In this document: positions 24,501 through 37,653 of the stretch, in pieces
How positions within the stretch are numbered: the stretch's first letter is position 1
Layout of the letters: every line of letters begins with the position of its first letter
DNA from: Brugia malayi
Taxonomy: Eukaryota; Nematoda; Chromadorea; Rhabditida; Onchocercidae
Direction of reading: 5' to 3'
Length of the DNA stretch: 64,000 nucleotides
NCBI RefSeq assembly: GCF_000002995.4
Contig: NW_025062478.1
Span: forward strand, 992,001 to 1,056,000
Notes under the pieces: model-generated
Databases searched by the model: none
Told to the model about the DNA's origin: nothing
The model's input: the letters and a program-made list of their open reading frames with translations, nothing else
Made by a program: the position numbers and the translations under genes

Positions 24501-26113
24501 GCCATTATGTGAGCCGCAATGTGTGAAAATGTTCGAATCAAATCAGATGCAAACTTATTTGCAACCTGTCATTATGCAATCACAATCTCAACCATCAATT
24601 TTTGCAATGCCACCTGAATTTTCCTATAATCTACAAACCAAAAAACAGCTACCATTTGGTGTGATACCTTCGCAAGGTCAATCTGCTTTACCCTTCCCAA
24701 CACAACCTTGCCCATCATCTAACTGTGAATCAAATTGTCCAACTCAGTGTAGCAATCGAAATTGCTGCAAAATGTGTCAAAACATGCCATCATGCAGTCA
24801 GTCTACTGCTATTTCACACAATCAACAATCGCCATTTTCAGTACAAATTCAACAACCACGTTGCGTGACAATTTGCATGCCATCCTGTGAACCGCAATGC
24901 ATTCAACAAGCTTGTCCACCTGCTTGTCAACCCATGTGCGAGTCACAGTGCATGCAGAAAGTACGCAATCAAGTAATACTCCTTGCGCAGCAACAGTCAC
25001 AACCATCTCAGATGTCATCACAACTACAACCACAACTCTTTCATCCTCAATCTGAATCGATTAAATCATCGACACAAATACTACGACCACCACCGCTTCC
25101 TCAAACTCATTGTGTACCACAATGTATGCCTCAATGTTTGCAAGAATGTATACAGCAAGTTTGTGTTGCAGCATGCAAACCTGCTTGTTTACCAGAATGC
25201 ATAGAGCAGCAACAGAAGAAAGTTTTCCTTGTCACAAAGCATCAACAACAACAACAATGTGTAGCACAATGTCAACCGGAATGTCAACCGACATGTGTAG
25301 AGAAAGCTTGCGTATTAGCTTGTCAACCGATGTGTGACCCTCAATGTACACAACAACAGAAACCACTTGTGGTAACAACCGAAGCACATCAACCGGAAAC
25401 ATCACCTGCCAGCGTATGCTTATCATCATGTATGCCAGATTGTTTGCCAGATTGTTTACAAAAACAGCAACAGATACAGCTGCAAACACATAAATTCCAT
25501 CCGCATTGCCCACAAATATGTCAACCGGCCTGCAATCAACAATGTTTAGAACAACAACAACAAATTTGCTCCAAAACTTGCTTACCATCATGTCAATCAT
25601 CGTGCAAAAATAATGCACGCTGTGTGCAAGAATGTAGCGCAAATTGTGAACATTCCTGCATAGAACAAATTCCGCAAGCGGTATCTTCAATTAAGCAGCA
25701 TTCACCGGAATATAAAATACAAGGATGCGGTTTGGATTGTAAGGTATATGAATTCTTCTATAGAATATTCCAATTTCTACAATTTATATTCATTTATTCA
25801 TTAATTTTTTTTCATTATTATAAAGTATTTCGACCGGAAACATCAACCAACCACCGTATGCTAAATTTATATATTTAATTATTGATTACAGGCTACGGAA
25901 CCATTCCGTTGCGTACCGCAATGTCAGCCAACATGCATGAAATCATGCATCGAACAGCAAACATCCGGTCAATATCAACAACTGAAACCATTAAATGATT
26001 GCATGCAACAGCAATCTGATGGATGTTCTTGCGCAATCGGTTATACGCCTTGCTCGCAAAATAATAATTGTTGCCTAAGGCGACGACGTCATATTGTCTT
26101 GCAAAAACAATAG
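21501..26113 (+). CDS. Secreted Cys/Gln-rich repeat protein (C-x3-C arrays), nematode type
   Basis: Exons: 21501-21596, 23056-23256, 23562-23693, 24160-24309, 24484-25743, 25892-26113; about 686 residues. Exon 1 is a signal-peptide exon. Exon 2 opens with a short pro-segment ending in RAKR, a furin-type site, then QCCMQMSACCG and a poly-Gln run of 10. Most of the protein is blocks of cysteines three residues apart, such as CMPSCEPQCIQQAC and CVPQCMPQCLQECIQQVC, repeated at least six times and separated by Gln-rich linkers. It ends CCLRRRRHIVLQKQ. All six exons are exact multiples of three (phase 0 borders). I recognise no catalytic domain. It recalls the C. elegans prion-like Q/N-rich (pqn) and other Cys-rich extracellular proteins; a disulfide- or Gln-crosslinked matrix, cuticle or eggshell role is an inference. 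Exon 1-2 linkage rests on phase and the signal peptide. Confidence 0.78.
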
Positions 26114-27818
26114 TTTAGCATGCATTACATACTGCAATTATAATAATTAAATTTCTTTGAAAAAAACTTTAAATCACATTCACCGCATTTCGTTTAATTA
26201 ATCGTTTCAATATTTTAAATTAATTAACATAGCTTTTTTGCTACATGTAATTCTATGCAAATATCCAAAAATTTGCTTATCAGTAATGAAATTATTTGTT
26301 AATTTATTATTGTTTCATATTAGTTTTATTTTTTTTCAATTTTCTATTGCAGCAATTTTCTAAAATATTTTATTCAAACTTTTTTTCTACTTGCTATTTT
26401 ATTACAATGTTATTTAAATAGCTTTTCAACTATTTCAAACTATAAAATAAGTAAAAACTTTTACTTTCTTATTGATGAGTGAAAGTTTTGATGAAAATGT
26501 TTTTTGAATATTATATTATTACCTTTAGACTCTTCTAATGTCACGTACGTAAGACTTTTGTTACGTATGATACTTAAAGTTCATCTTTGTTTTACCGAAT
26601 TTTTTGTGATCATTTTTTGATTTTTATTACTAATTCTTGTAAACAACATATATGAATTGCCTGTGTGCAAGGTAATAAAAAAAAAAAAATACATTTTATT
26701 TGTTTTCATGAAATTTTAAAATTCATACATACACATACAATATCTGTTGTTATTTCCTTTTTTTTCATTAAATAAATTTTTCATTTGAAATTAAATCATT
26801 TCACTATAATCTTTCAAAAAAATTACAAATTACAATATTATCTATAAAATCAAGTTGCGGACGTATTCATAATTTAAATAAAATTTTTGAAACAATAGGC
26901 AAATAGTAAAAGCAAGATTAAGAATATCGCATGGATTTTTTTTATAAGCTTTAAATAGATAATACCTAAATTATTTTCTAGATTTTTTTTCTGTATTTTC
27001 AAAATTTGTTCCAAACATTTTGTTTATTATTATTACTTTTTTAAATGCTGAAAAATTTTCATTTCAAATACAGATATTGAGAAAAAGAATTAGATCAAAA
27101 AGAAGCACATTATTATTAAAATTAACTTCATAAATGGCTGAAAAATTTATGAAGCAAGCATTCTCCATGATTACTGGTTGAAAATTTAGATTTCAGGATG
27201 ATTGCCTCAACTACAACGAGAAGATCAATTTTATAAAGATAGAATCAATTTGCAATTTCAAATTTGCACAAAATTTTAATAATTTGTAAGCAAAAGTTCT
27301 TGATCACTATATAAAATAACAATCTGAGTAAAATGTTTAGTAATATTTCACTTACATTATTAAGTCAACCTGAAAAGAGTGTATTTGCAAACAAATTTTT
27401 ATCACAACAATCAAAGAATAAAAAAAAAAAAAAAACTGAAAACAAATCTAAGTTCATTAACTGTTTAACGTCAAATTGTAATATACATAGTTGTGAAATT
27501 AGATTTGTTTGAGAATTTTAAAATTAAAAATTTTATAACTGTTCAATATGTGATTAACTTATTATCAATTATTAAATTAAATACAATTGAATAACTTAGT
27601 CAAAACTGTACAAATTTGCAGCAAAAATTTAGCGATTAAATGAATAATTTATTTGTTAACTTCTGTCCTTCACTTCACGTAACAATAAATAATTTGAATG
27701 AGAATTTCAATAATTTAAATTAATTATGAAAGAAAGAAAGAATTTAAAAGAAAAAAATGATAGTGAAAAGGACCGGGAATGTTTTGATTTGTCAAACGAT
27801 CTTTTATGGAAATCCATT
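26114..27818. other. Intergenic region between two convergent genes
   Basis: The Cys/Gln-rich gene ends at 26113 on + and the FnIII gene ends at 27819 on -. AATAAA on the minus strand (TTTATT at about 27648-27653) could serve the FnIII gene. No protein-coding content or RNA gene recognised. Confidence 0.5.
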
Positions 27819-30800
27819 TCAGAATGTTGATTTTGTAATAACTGATGAATGCTTCTCGTGTACGGTACCATTTGTCATCATTGGTGGTATGTCACCATTC
27901 CACGTAAATGGACGAAAGTGTCGAGTTTTCCGGCGATCATAGCAACGTTTCAGTCGAGCGCAATTCATGTAAATGATAGCTGCAAGCAGAAAGACCTGAA
28001 AAAAAAGAAAGAAATAAATTTAAGACTTCATTATCACCCTTTCATTTACATCTACTTTCCTTCTGGTCTTTTTGTCACCCTATAAAAGTTTTTTGTCACT
28101 CTTACTTCACTAAAAAAAGTATTTGACTGATTTTAGATCACTAACCAATAAGACAATCAGAATTATTGGTACAATAACAAATGCCATTTTTGTTATTTGC
28201 TTCTGTTCATTGGAAACTATATTTCTCATAAGATCACGTTCAAATTGTATTCCATTTAAATGAAATATCTGAAATTGATTTTAAAATCAAAAACAAAAAA
28301 AAAATTTCAAAATCTTTGAAATTTTTTCTTGAATATTATTGAACAAAATTGTTTCTACAAAAAAAAAAAAAAAAAAAAAAAAAAAATGAAATTCTATAGA
28401 GCAAGAAAAATTGAATTCTTAAAAACTAATACGACTGCAAATTAATATAAAAAACAAATATTTACATCACTAAAGAATTAGTTTCAAATTCAATGCCAAT
28501 TTTAAATTTAAAATAAAATGTATTTCTGACAATTAAGTGTACGTAGTTCAAACAGTTAGAAAAGACTAATCATTGCTTTTGATCTTGCATAATATACATT
28601 TAATATCATTATGACCTTTATGATATAAAATACTGATATCAAATATGTCCCTTGTGACAACAAAGGACATATTGATATCACACACTGACATCAGCATCTC
28701 CTTTATGATACAAAATATGTTGTGATAACATTAATCACATCTTGCTTATTATATATACGTCATAGCGATTACTGTACATAGTCTAAAATGATACCATAGT
28801 AATCTCATAATGGATACTATAATAGCCTAAGGCAATATCGTAGTGACTACTGTGTGCAGTTGTCACTGTAAGGAATCTAAAATTGTGCCAAAGTAATGAT
28901 TACTTTACATAGTTTAAGTAGCTACAGTAGTAATCCCATAGCTTTTACTGTACATAGTTTAAGTCGCTACAGTAGTAATCCATAGCTTTTACTGTACATA
29001 GTTTAAGTCGCTACAGTAGTAATCCCATAGCTTTTACTGTAGATAATTTTAAAAATTGCCATAAAAGAATGATGCATTTATATTGGATTATCACATTATG
29101 CTTACATCACTATTACTAACACTTTTAACACTTACCGACTGACCAGTGCCTCGAGTCCAATCTACTGCAAAAGGATTTTGAATTTCAGAATTATTAAATG
29201 CACAAATGCGTAAACCATATTGGTGAGTTAATGGTTCAATGGTTTGATTTGTATAAAATGAATAGGGTGCTGTTAAAAATAGTCCACTTTGTAAAATTTT
29301 CTGCAAATGTGTTAAATTTTTAAATGTATCGATGAACAAATATAATAAGTGAAACATTTTGGTAAAAAGTATCCAAAAAGAAAAATTTATTTTTTTTTTT
29401 TTTTTTAAAAGGAGAAAAAATTGAGTTTAAAAAATTTAAAAAAAAATATTGTTGACTAACATTAGTTCGAATAACCACTTTATTGCTCTTTTCATTTCGC
29501 TCATCAAAAATGACCTCATTGGATGGAATTTGTCCTTTCATAATATACTTTATATGTCCAAATTCCAAAAATATTCGATCATAATTTGTATGCATTTTAA
29601 TTTCATCGTAAATCTGTGAATAATATACCAATAAATTCTTCTGTTATTTTTTACTATTAATAAATTTTTTTTTTTAGAAATTTATTAAAAAAAATATTTT
29701 TTATAAAATTTTATGTTATTAAATAAAGAACAAAAGTTGCACTACAAATTAGCTAGGTTTGCTTTTTTTATGAATTTTATTGTGGATTCAATTAATGCCA
29801 TCAATAAGAAAAAGCTATCTTATAAAAAAAAAAATCACAACTCTATGAAAAAAAAGTACATGAAAATTCCTAATTAATTAATCAAAAAAAAAAAAAAAAT
29901 TAAATAAATGTTATCTAAACCGTTTTTCAATGAAATTTAAACATGAAAAGATTTTACCAAACCTTTTTACTTCGAATTTGCAATGTATGTATCCATGGAT
30001 TCCAATTGGCTTTTACATCAGTGGTTGAAAGACATACGAATGGTGGCTTATCACTTGATTGCGATAAACAGGCACCATTATCCATAAGAACACGAGTGCC
30101 TTGAGGACAATTGCATCTTAAAAAAAAAAAAAAAAATTAAATAGTAAAATTTAATTTTTTTTCCCACAAATTAACTTTGTATTAATCTTCGAAAATTTTT
30201 GTCCATTTCTTAGCCTTTAAAACTGTGCTAGTTTATATGTTTGTCCAGATTGAAAATCTTCATAACTAGCCATTTTAAATGTTAAAAAAATTTAATTGCG
30301 CAAAAATACATAACAAAAATTATTTCAATTCAAAATTTCTTCTAAAAAATAATTCTCACATATAATTAAAATTTGTCGCATTTTGTCATATTCAATATAT
30401 TCCAAAGTTATGAAAATATCAAATGAAATATCATACAGTCATAAGTATTGCTAGATACAGGAATGGATTAATTAATTTTAAATATTAAATATTTTGGTTA
30501 TTTAAATAAAACTTTAGAAATGATTATTTGATAATTCAGGTGATAACCATTGATCAAACTTCAAATTTCTATGACTGCTTACTTAGTTTGATCGATGCAA
30601 CCAAATTCACAAATGACACCATTAAAAAGAGTGCATGAAGTTAGATTAGATTGCAATTTTTCCTTATTTGGCGCAGTTGCAGTTTGAGATTGTTGAGCAA
30701 ATGTTGACAGTGTGGATAATGTTGACAATGTTGACACTCTAAAATGCTAGAAAGTTTGTTTGATGCTTAAAAAGCTGTTCCAATTAACTTTCACTAGTAA

Positions 30801-33800
30801 ATTACATACTTTATTAGTTATTATAAAGAAACATAAAGTAAAGAAAGCATACTTACTCGATTGCGCTTCTTAAATTTGATATGACAGAAGCGCTTTGACT
30901 ATTATGCAAAGTTGTCGTTTCTTTTGCTTCATTTTCATTGATGGAAAATTCATCTGCTGACTGTTCTATGATCTGTGCTTCAGATTCTGTCCTGTATTTT
31001 TGATTATTAAAAGATTAAATTTCATTTTTGAATCAAAAACTGAAAATAAAATGCAACAAGATGCATACAAAGAATTTTAGAGAGTGTAAATCGAGATGAT
31101 CAAGAAGAAAGTATTTAAATTAAAACTCACAATGATGTTTGTAATTTAGTCGTAGATTTTGTTGGTAATTGTGGAATTAAAGTGTTCGAATTTTCATGAA
31201 TAAGCTGAAAGTTAAATTTTAAAAAATTTTGAATTCAATGTTAGATATTGAATGCTTAAAAATAGAAATAGATTTGAAAACTAAACCGAAATGGATTGTC
31301 TATTGTTCATTTTGCTTTTTGTGCTATCAGATGGGGAATCAATGAAAACATCTGATGGTAATACTGTTAATGGATTTCGTGATATGTCATCGTCTGAAAT
31401 TTACAAATAAAAAAATTTAAGTTTTAGTTAAATGAAAACCGTTTCACATGTTATTGAAACATTTTTAATCTTAGCAATTTTGTTCTAAAGTTTTGTATTT
31501 TTTTAAAAAAATTTTAAAAAACTGAAATTTATTATTTTGTTGATTTTATTATTTCTTTTCAATATTATTTTATTATTATTTGATTATTGATTATTTTTAA
31601 TGTTATTATATGCAAGATTAACTAATGACCTTGTGTTCCGTGGTCTTGAAAAGTTTGAAATTTCATTTAAGGATTACATATACATTTTCTTTCTATCAAC
31701 AAAATTATCAGCACTGTTGAATGAATGTAAATTTGTGACAAAGTCATTGTTAATTTCTTTTAAACTTCTTCAACCTTTGATATCGGAAATATTGGAAATG
31801 GTCCCAGCTAAGGTGCAACCGGTTCCGCCTTTTGGATGACAACGACGCCCAAGCAGTAAAGGTCCTTCAATTTTAGTGCATTCACCGCAACGTCCAAATG
31901 ATTCCGCTGCTAAAATTAGCATTGAAAAAGAATAAAAAGTTATGAGAAATGATTGAAATAAAGAAATTGAATGAATGAATTTTTTTTTTTTTTTTCAAAG
32001 AAATGAAAATATTGGAATTGAAAAAAAAAAAAAAAAATGGGCGAAAAATATAAATCAAAGATTATGAAGAGTTGAAAGGAAGTGTCAGAATCATAAAAAT
32101 TTTGCAAATGAAAGCTTTTTATAATAGGTAATAAGAAATTGAAAAAATTAAGAATCATAAAATAGTTTACAAAAAAAATTAGGAATCATAAAATTTAATT
32201 TAAAAACGAGTAGTTAAGAATCATAAAATGCATCATATCATTATAATAAAGAATGCATTTGAACAAATTGAAAAAGCTAAAAAATTTCTAACAATGATAA
32301 TAATGATAACATCAAAGAGATAAAATTTTGAAAAACTTTCTTAAGTATTAGTTAATTATAAATAGGCATTATTTTAATGATCAGATATTGTTATCAGATA
32401 TTTATATGATGATAGAAATAGTTGATAAATCAATAAAATTTTAAATTTAAAAAAAAAAAAAAGAAAAAGAAAAAACCAACGAGTTATTTTGCAAGAGGTA
32501 CAAATAAAAGGTATGACGCGTAGTAATTCAAATTTTGGTTGTTTCCGATGTTCATTGTAAACTGCACAAACTTGTATTCCGTAATCGATATCCGGAACGA
32601 TATGAAGTTGTAAATTTGTACTATTACCAATTGTTTTCATCTCATGCAATGATGCAATCGTCCATGATGCAAGTGGTGGTACACCCTGAAAAAAAAAAAA
32701 AGAAAAGATTAAATTTGTTTTTAAAAATTTGCTTTTTAAATTTCTGAATTTTCTTACTACATTTTATTTGACCATTTAATTTCCTTTCTGTTAAATTTAA
32801 TAAAATTTAAATTAAATTTAATTTCAATCATTTCAACTACACTAAAATATTATCTAAACTATTAATTAGATCAATGAGGCATGTCATTCGTTTATCATAA
32901 GAGTGTAAACAATCAGAAATATTTAATTAATACTAAATAATTTCAGATAGATATAGGAAAAAAAGGCAGTATAAAAAATATAATTAATTACAAATATTTA
33001 GCATTTATAATTTGACTTATACATATATTATTAAAATTTAATTATTTATATTTAAATGTTTTATCCATATTTAAATTCCTGTTTTTTTAGATTTTATATT
33101 CAAAAATTAAAACTGTTTATATTCTAGGATTATTGAATGAATAAATTTCGGAAATTCCTAAGATTTGAAGCTCAAAAAAATTTTTTTTAAGACTTGCATA
33201 AGCAATTTACCTGCATTTTTGCAGGACCATAACGAATGTGATAATAAAGTGGTGTACCAAAATTATCCAGTGGTGACCACATAATTGTTGCATTACTTCC
33301 GTAACCCCAAATGTCAATAACATCGGTGCATTGTGGTGCAATTTCTATAAATAATGAAATTTTTTTTTTTATAAATTTTATTTGTGTTAAATAAATGATT
33401 TAGACAAAAACAAAAATATGGTAAAATAGCCAAGAATTGAAGAAAATTGAAGATATTGTAAATAAATAAATAAATAAATTACCATGTTTACACACTTCAA
33501 GATTTGTCAACTTGTCACAATTAAGCTCAAATGATTGTTGAATGCTAAACGGTTCCAATCGAATGCACCGCGGTAGCATTTGTACCTCTGCCCAAACTCT
33601 ACATTTACTATCTAATACTTCAGATGGTAATGATATTCGTAAACGACCACCACCTTTTTTTAATTCCTAAATATTTGCATATGTCTCATCTTTCAGATTT
33701 ATTCAATTTAATAATCAAATTTTAATTTATTAATCTTTTTTTTTTTTTTTTGCATTTTTATTCTTTTTTAATTAATTTCTAATTTATACAATCATAAAAT

Positions 33801-35602
33801 AGATTACTGCTTTCATTCAAAATATGAAATAAAACGAACTACAGATGGTGATGGCAATTCTGCTTCTGGTGAATTGCATTGAACCGGATAAATTGCCGGA
33901 CCTTCATAGCCATATATATCTTCATCCGTGTAACCGGTTGGATTCTCCCATGAGATGTAAACAACCACTGTACCATCATCTGCATTATAAACCGGTGGTG
34001 CAGTCTGAATCTGTAATAATTCAACGAATCTTTGTATTTTAGATTTCTATTAAGAGCAAATTATTTGTACTTAAAAATTCTATTAAAAGTAAATTAAGTA
34101 TGTTTATGTGTGTTTTTGTAAATTTATAAAAAATGTAATTTTGCATAATTTCGACTATTTTTTTCGAAAGTGTGAAATTGCTAATTTTAAGTAATTATTT
34201 CAGCTAATACAAATTATCATATCCACTAGAATTATCAACCATTCCCTAAAGCATTAAAAAAAAATGCTTTAACTATATATTTTGAAAAAATTGAGTAATT
34301 CTTACTTTAGTAATTTGCTTCTATCAACAAGAAATTTTAAGCAAAAAAAAAAAAAAAAAAAACCTTATCAGGTGTTATAGCAAATGTAGGTAAATCAACG
34401 GGTATTATTCGAGGTCGGTAAACAACCAACCAACGGTCAGTGTCCTCATTTTTTAAAATCACAATTACTCGGAATTGATAATCTCGACAAGCATCATTAA
34501 TTGTAAAAGTCATACCTGGTGATGAGTTAACACCCTGGAAATTACTGTCTTAATTATGCAAAAATTATATTTTAATTAGATAAAATAGCCATATGCTAAT
34601 TAAATGCAAAATAAATAAGTTGTAAGAAGGACTAAGTAAGTATTTAAATTGAAATCTGATAAAATGGATGAATAAAAAGTAAGGTAAATTAGTTTGCAAG
34701 AAAAATTTTAGGAAAATTAAACTGCAATAGATTTATTATTTAATAAGCATACTCTGAGGCATTAAAATGAAAGATAAAAATTATCAACTCTCTTTTACTA
34801 CAATAAACTTAATGATAGATATGACAAATTAATTAATGTATTATATTACTTTTATATGATTTACAAAGAAAGTAAGTGGTAAGCTTTTTGAGCTAAACAA
34901 AATTTATGTTTGATATATTTATAAGATTGAAATAGTTTAATATGCACATTTATATTGATTTGCAATCAATATAAATAGAAAGAATTAAATACTAAAACGA
35001 TTAGGAAAATTAATTGAATATGAAATTGTAGCAAAATACGAAATTATTATAAATTGATTTTTGCAAAATGAATCAAAATATTACTTTGTATATAAGTTCA
35101 TTTAATTTCAAATTTTATCTCATTTTTTAGTCTTTGAAGTAAAATAATTTCAAATTTAAACTAACAGCAAAAATCCAATTATCGGGTGCAGTACTAACAG
35201 TTGAATATTCAAAAATGTACACAAATGCATTGATACGATTATCATTCATTTCAATTCGAATTTTTCGTGAATTCAAATATTCCGTCTTTACCGGAACTAC
35301 ATCATTTGTCATACTATCTGTAATTAATTTTTATAATGAATTCATTAATCAAGTTATTTTCAAATTTGTAATTTAGAAGAAGAGCACAAACGAGAAAAAT
35401 GATCGATTTTAAAATTTCAAAATTTAATAAAATTCTAGAATTTAATTTAACATTTTAAAATTTAATAAAATTCAATGTTATTATTTTACAAACCACTTAA
35501 CTTTGTTGATCATTTCAGATAAATTATGAAAAAAAAAAAATTGTGGAAGTTAAAAAAATAGCACTCAAATGTATCAATATTTCTTACTATTTTACTATTC
35601 CA

Positions 35603-35633
<31 letters not shown>

Positions 35634-37636
35634 GCAAAGTTTAAAGAAAAAATCTTCGAATTAATATGTGCCAACTAAATGCAAATTGTTTAATTCAATC
35701 AATTTTAATTTTATTAAATTGATAATCTACTGTTTGCTTACTTTGAATGATACTTTCATCAAAATTTGTCGAGCATAATTTTCGGTTGCTTGCAGTATTG
35801 CAGTTGCATTGTGTTGCATTTAGCTACAATTAAAGTAACATTTTGTAAACTTTTGTATTTGGATGATCAAACATAAAATCAAATTCAGCAACTCTTAAAT
35901 TGTGTATTGAATTGTTACAATTGTTACATACAATTAAAATGCAAATGCAAAATGCATATTTTCCTTATTCAGAAGATTTTATTAAATTTTTAAATCAATG
36001 AATGTTTACCTTTTATTCAAAATAGTTACAAGTTGAGGAAGTCAACAATAAAACAGTTTTCGTGTAAAGATATTGAGATAATTTAAAATTTTTGAAAATA
36101 TTATTTTCTGTTAAACTTATTATTATCATTAAAATATATCAAATTATTCATATCATAAAATATTTCGTCTTTATTAATCAGTTACTTATAATTTAAGCAT
36201 GAAACATATTATTGATTTTAATATTTTTTATTTTTTCTTATCATCAACTAGAACAGTCTCAGCAATTTTAAAATAAATAATTGAAATTTAAATATGAGGA
36301 ACATTACTGACTTTTTTTTTCAATCGAAACCAGTCTGATTGATATGCATGAATGAAAAGCATATTCTATCTAATAAAAAGACTAATGAAATGAATATTGA
36401 TGAATTGGAAAATTAAATAATTTCAAAAAAAAAAAAAAAAAGAAATAGAAATTCTAAAAATGAATTGAAAAGAATAAAGAAAAAATGAAAAATAAGTTTA
36501 AAAAACAAAATATTTCGTTCGAAAATATATATATTTTTTTTTTATTCCAATATGAAACGAGAAATTTGGTCAAGGACAAATCGGCAATAATTTAGGAAAA
36601 GGACGTTGTTGATTAAACTTTGTTAAACTCATTTAACCTATATTTCAACAATAAGATGAAAGAATTATAGGGCTATTTATTGCTAGGAAAAAAGTATAAC
36701 ATATGCTCAATGAAGGTTGAAAGATTATATAACATAGAAATATTTGTAACTTTGATTGGAATACTAAATCACAAAAGAGGAGAAGAAATTAATATCTTTA
36801 GTGATAATCAAACAAGCTTATTTTAAAATACAGTACAACGTGTGGATACAGTATACGCATACAGTACGCCTGAAATATTATGCAAAATACAGTATGCACT
36901 TTTCTTGCTATTCATAAAAAAAATCTTTTTTTTCCTCATAAAAAAAAAATGAAATTTAATAAACATTGTTTTGTTTTTCCCTTTTTCAGTTTTATTCCTT
37001 GTTTAATATTCTTACTTTAAGTAAAAGCTCAGATTATTCGATTATATAATTATCAACAGGTTCTGAAAAAGATCAAAATTATTTTACAACTGTTATTTTC
37101 ATCATTGTTGCGGTATGAGCGCATTTATCAATTGTAATTGTTAGAGATTATTTATTAATTGTTTGCATTTTTCAAACATTTTCGATGTAATTACACAATT
37201 TAGCAGTAAAAAAAAAAATCATTTTGACCATTTTGACATACAAAAAAAAAAACCAATTTTTTCTTTTTTCTTTTAATACAACTTTTGAACTAAAGCAAAA
37301 AAGAAAAGAATTCCAACTAAGTTGATATAGCAATGATACTAATTACTTTTACAAAATTTAACTTTTACATCAGTTATCAAAATTGCTTAACTAGCTTAAT
37401 TAACAAATACAACCATCCATTTTTTATTTGTTTGTTTTTCCTCTTTTGCTTTTAAATTTGTCACTCTGTTCATTATTATTAGAAAGCGGAATGAGGAATG
37501 AAATGATAAATAAACTAACCAAACCAATATTTAGGCACTTTGCATAGCAGTCAATTAGACATTTGGCTTGTTGACTTGTGGCACCATTTGTCACAGGCAA
37601 ATATGTTGACAGAAATATGGCTAATAGCAACATCAT
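27819..37636 (-). CDS. Type I membrane protein with FnIII-like and EGF-like segments
   Basis: Exons, 5' to 3': 37636-37520, 35823-35742, 35317-35166, 34534-34364, 34010-33843, 33666-33483, 33344-33211, 32685-32481, 31909-31775, 31393-31287, 31204-31131, 30991-30857, 30738-30583, 30116-29963, 29613-29461, 29300-29136, 28268-28146, 27995-27819; phases agree, about 863 residues. Order: signal peptide (1-18); Cys-rich N-terminus (KCLIDCYAKC, QCNCNT); at least two FnIII-like units (WIFAV..., DYQFRVIVI; then TVVVYISWENP; ATIMWSPLDNFGTPLYYHIR); a Cys segment (CGECTKIEG, RRCHPKGGTGC); an acidic Ser/Thr linker; an EGF-like unit (CTLFNGVICEFGC, CNCPQGT); another Fn-like region; a membrane helix about 792-816; a basic 47-residue tail ending KSTF, a class I PDZ-ligand pattern. 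The N-terminal layout faintly recalls anosmin/KAL-1, but a WAP domain is not evident. Probably a surface receptor or adhesion protein; ligand unknown. Confidence 0.8.
28635..28681. repeat. Inverted repeat (hairpin) in an intron of the FnIII gene
   Basis: GATATCAAATATGTCC (28635-28650) is followed after about 15 bases by GGACATATTGATATC, its reverse complement except for one missing T. It lies in the intron between exons 16 and 17 of the FnIII gene. It may be a foldback remnant or a chance hairpin. Confidence 0.75.
28909..29042 (+). repeat. Tandem repeat of about 50 bp in the same intron
   Basis: Three copies containing CATAGCTTTTACTGTACATAG and GTCGCTACAGTAGTAATCC follow each other with one or two differences. 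Upstream (28750-28900) there are degraded relatives (CATAGTAATC, TACTGTACATAGTC), so the array was once longer. Confidence 0.85.
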
Positions 37637-37653
37637 TTCAATTCAAATTTTAC
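37637..37653 (-). promoter_or_regulatory. Short leader and candidate trans-splice acceptor of the FnIII gene
   Basis: Read on the minus strand, TTTTCTGTTTGCAG ends at 37653, leaving a 16-base leader before the ATG at 37636. This is a good spliced-leader acceptor by position and pyrimidine content. Confidence 0.5.

Noticed and set aside
24809..25690. Long open frames antisense to the Cys/Gln gene (Val- and Met-rich)
   Set aside because: They are mirror images of CAA/TGT-rich codons on the plus strand. They have no splice context or protein-like composition.
29320..29631. 103-codon minus-strand frame as a separate gene
   Set aside because: Its middle is exon 15 of the FnIII gene; the rest is flanking intron read-through.
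37424..37636. 70-residue secreted peptide as a stand-alone gene
   Set aside because: It is the signal-peptide exon of the FnIII gene, which continues in phase through a GTTAGT donor to the Cys-rich exon at 35742-35823.
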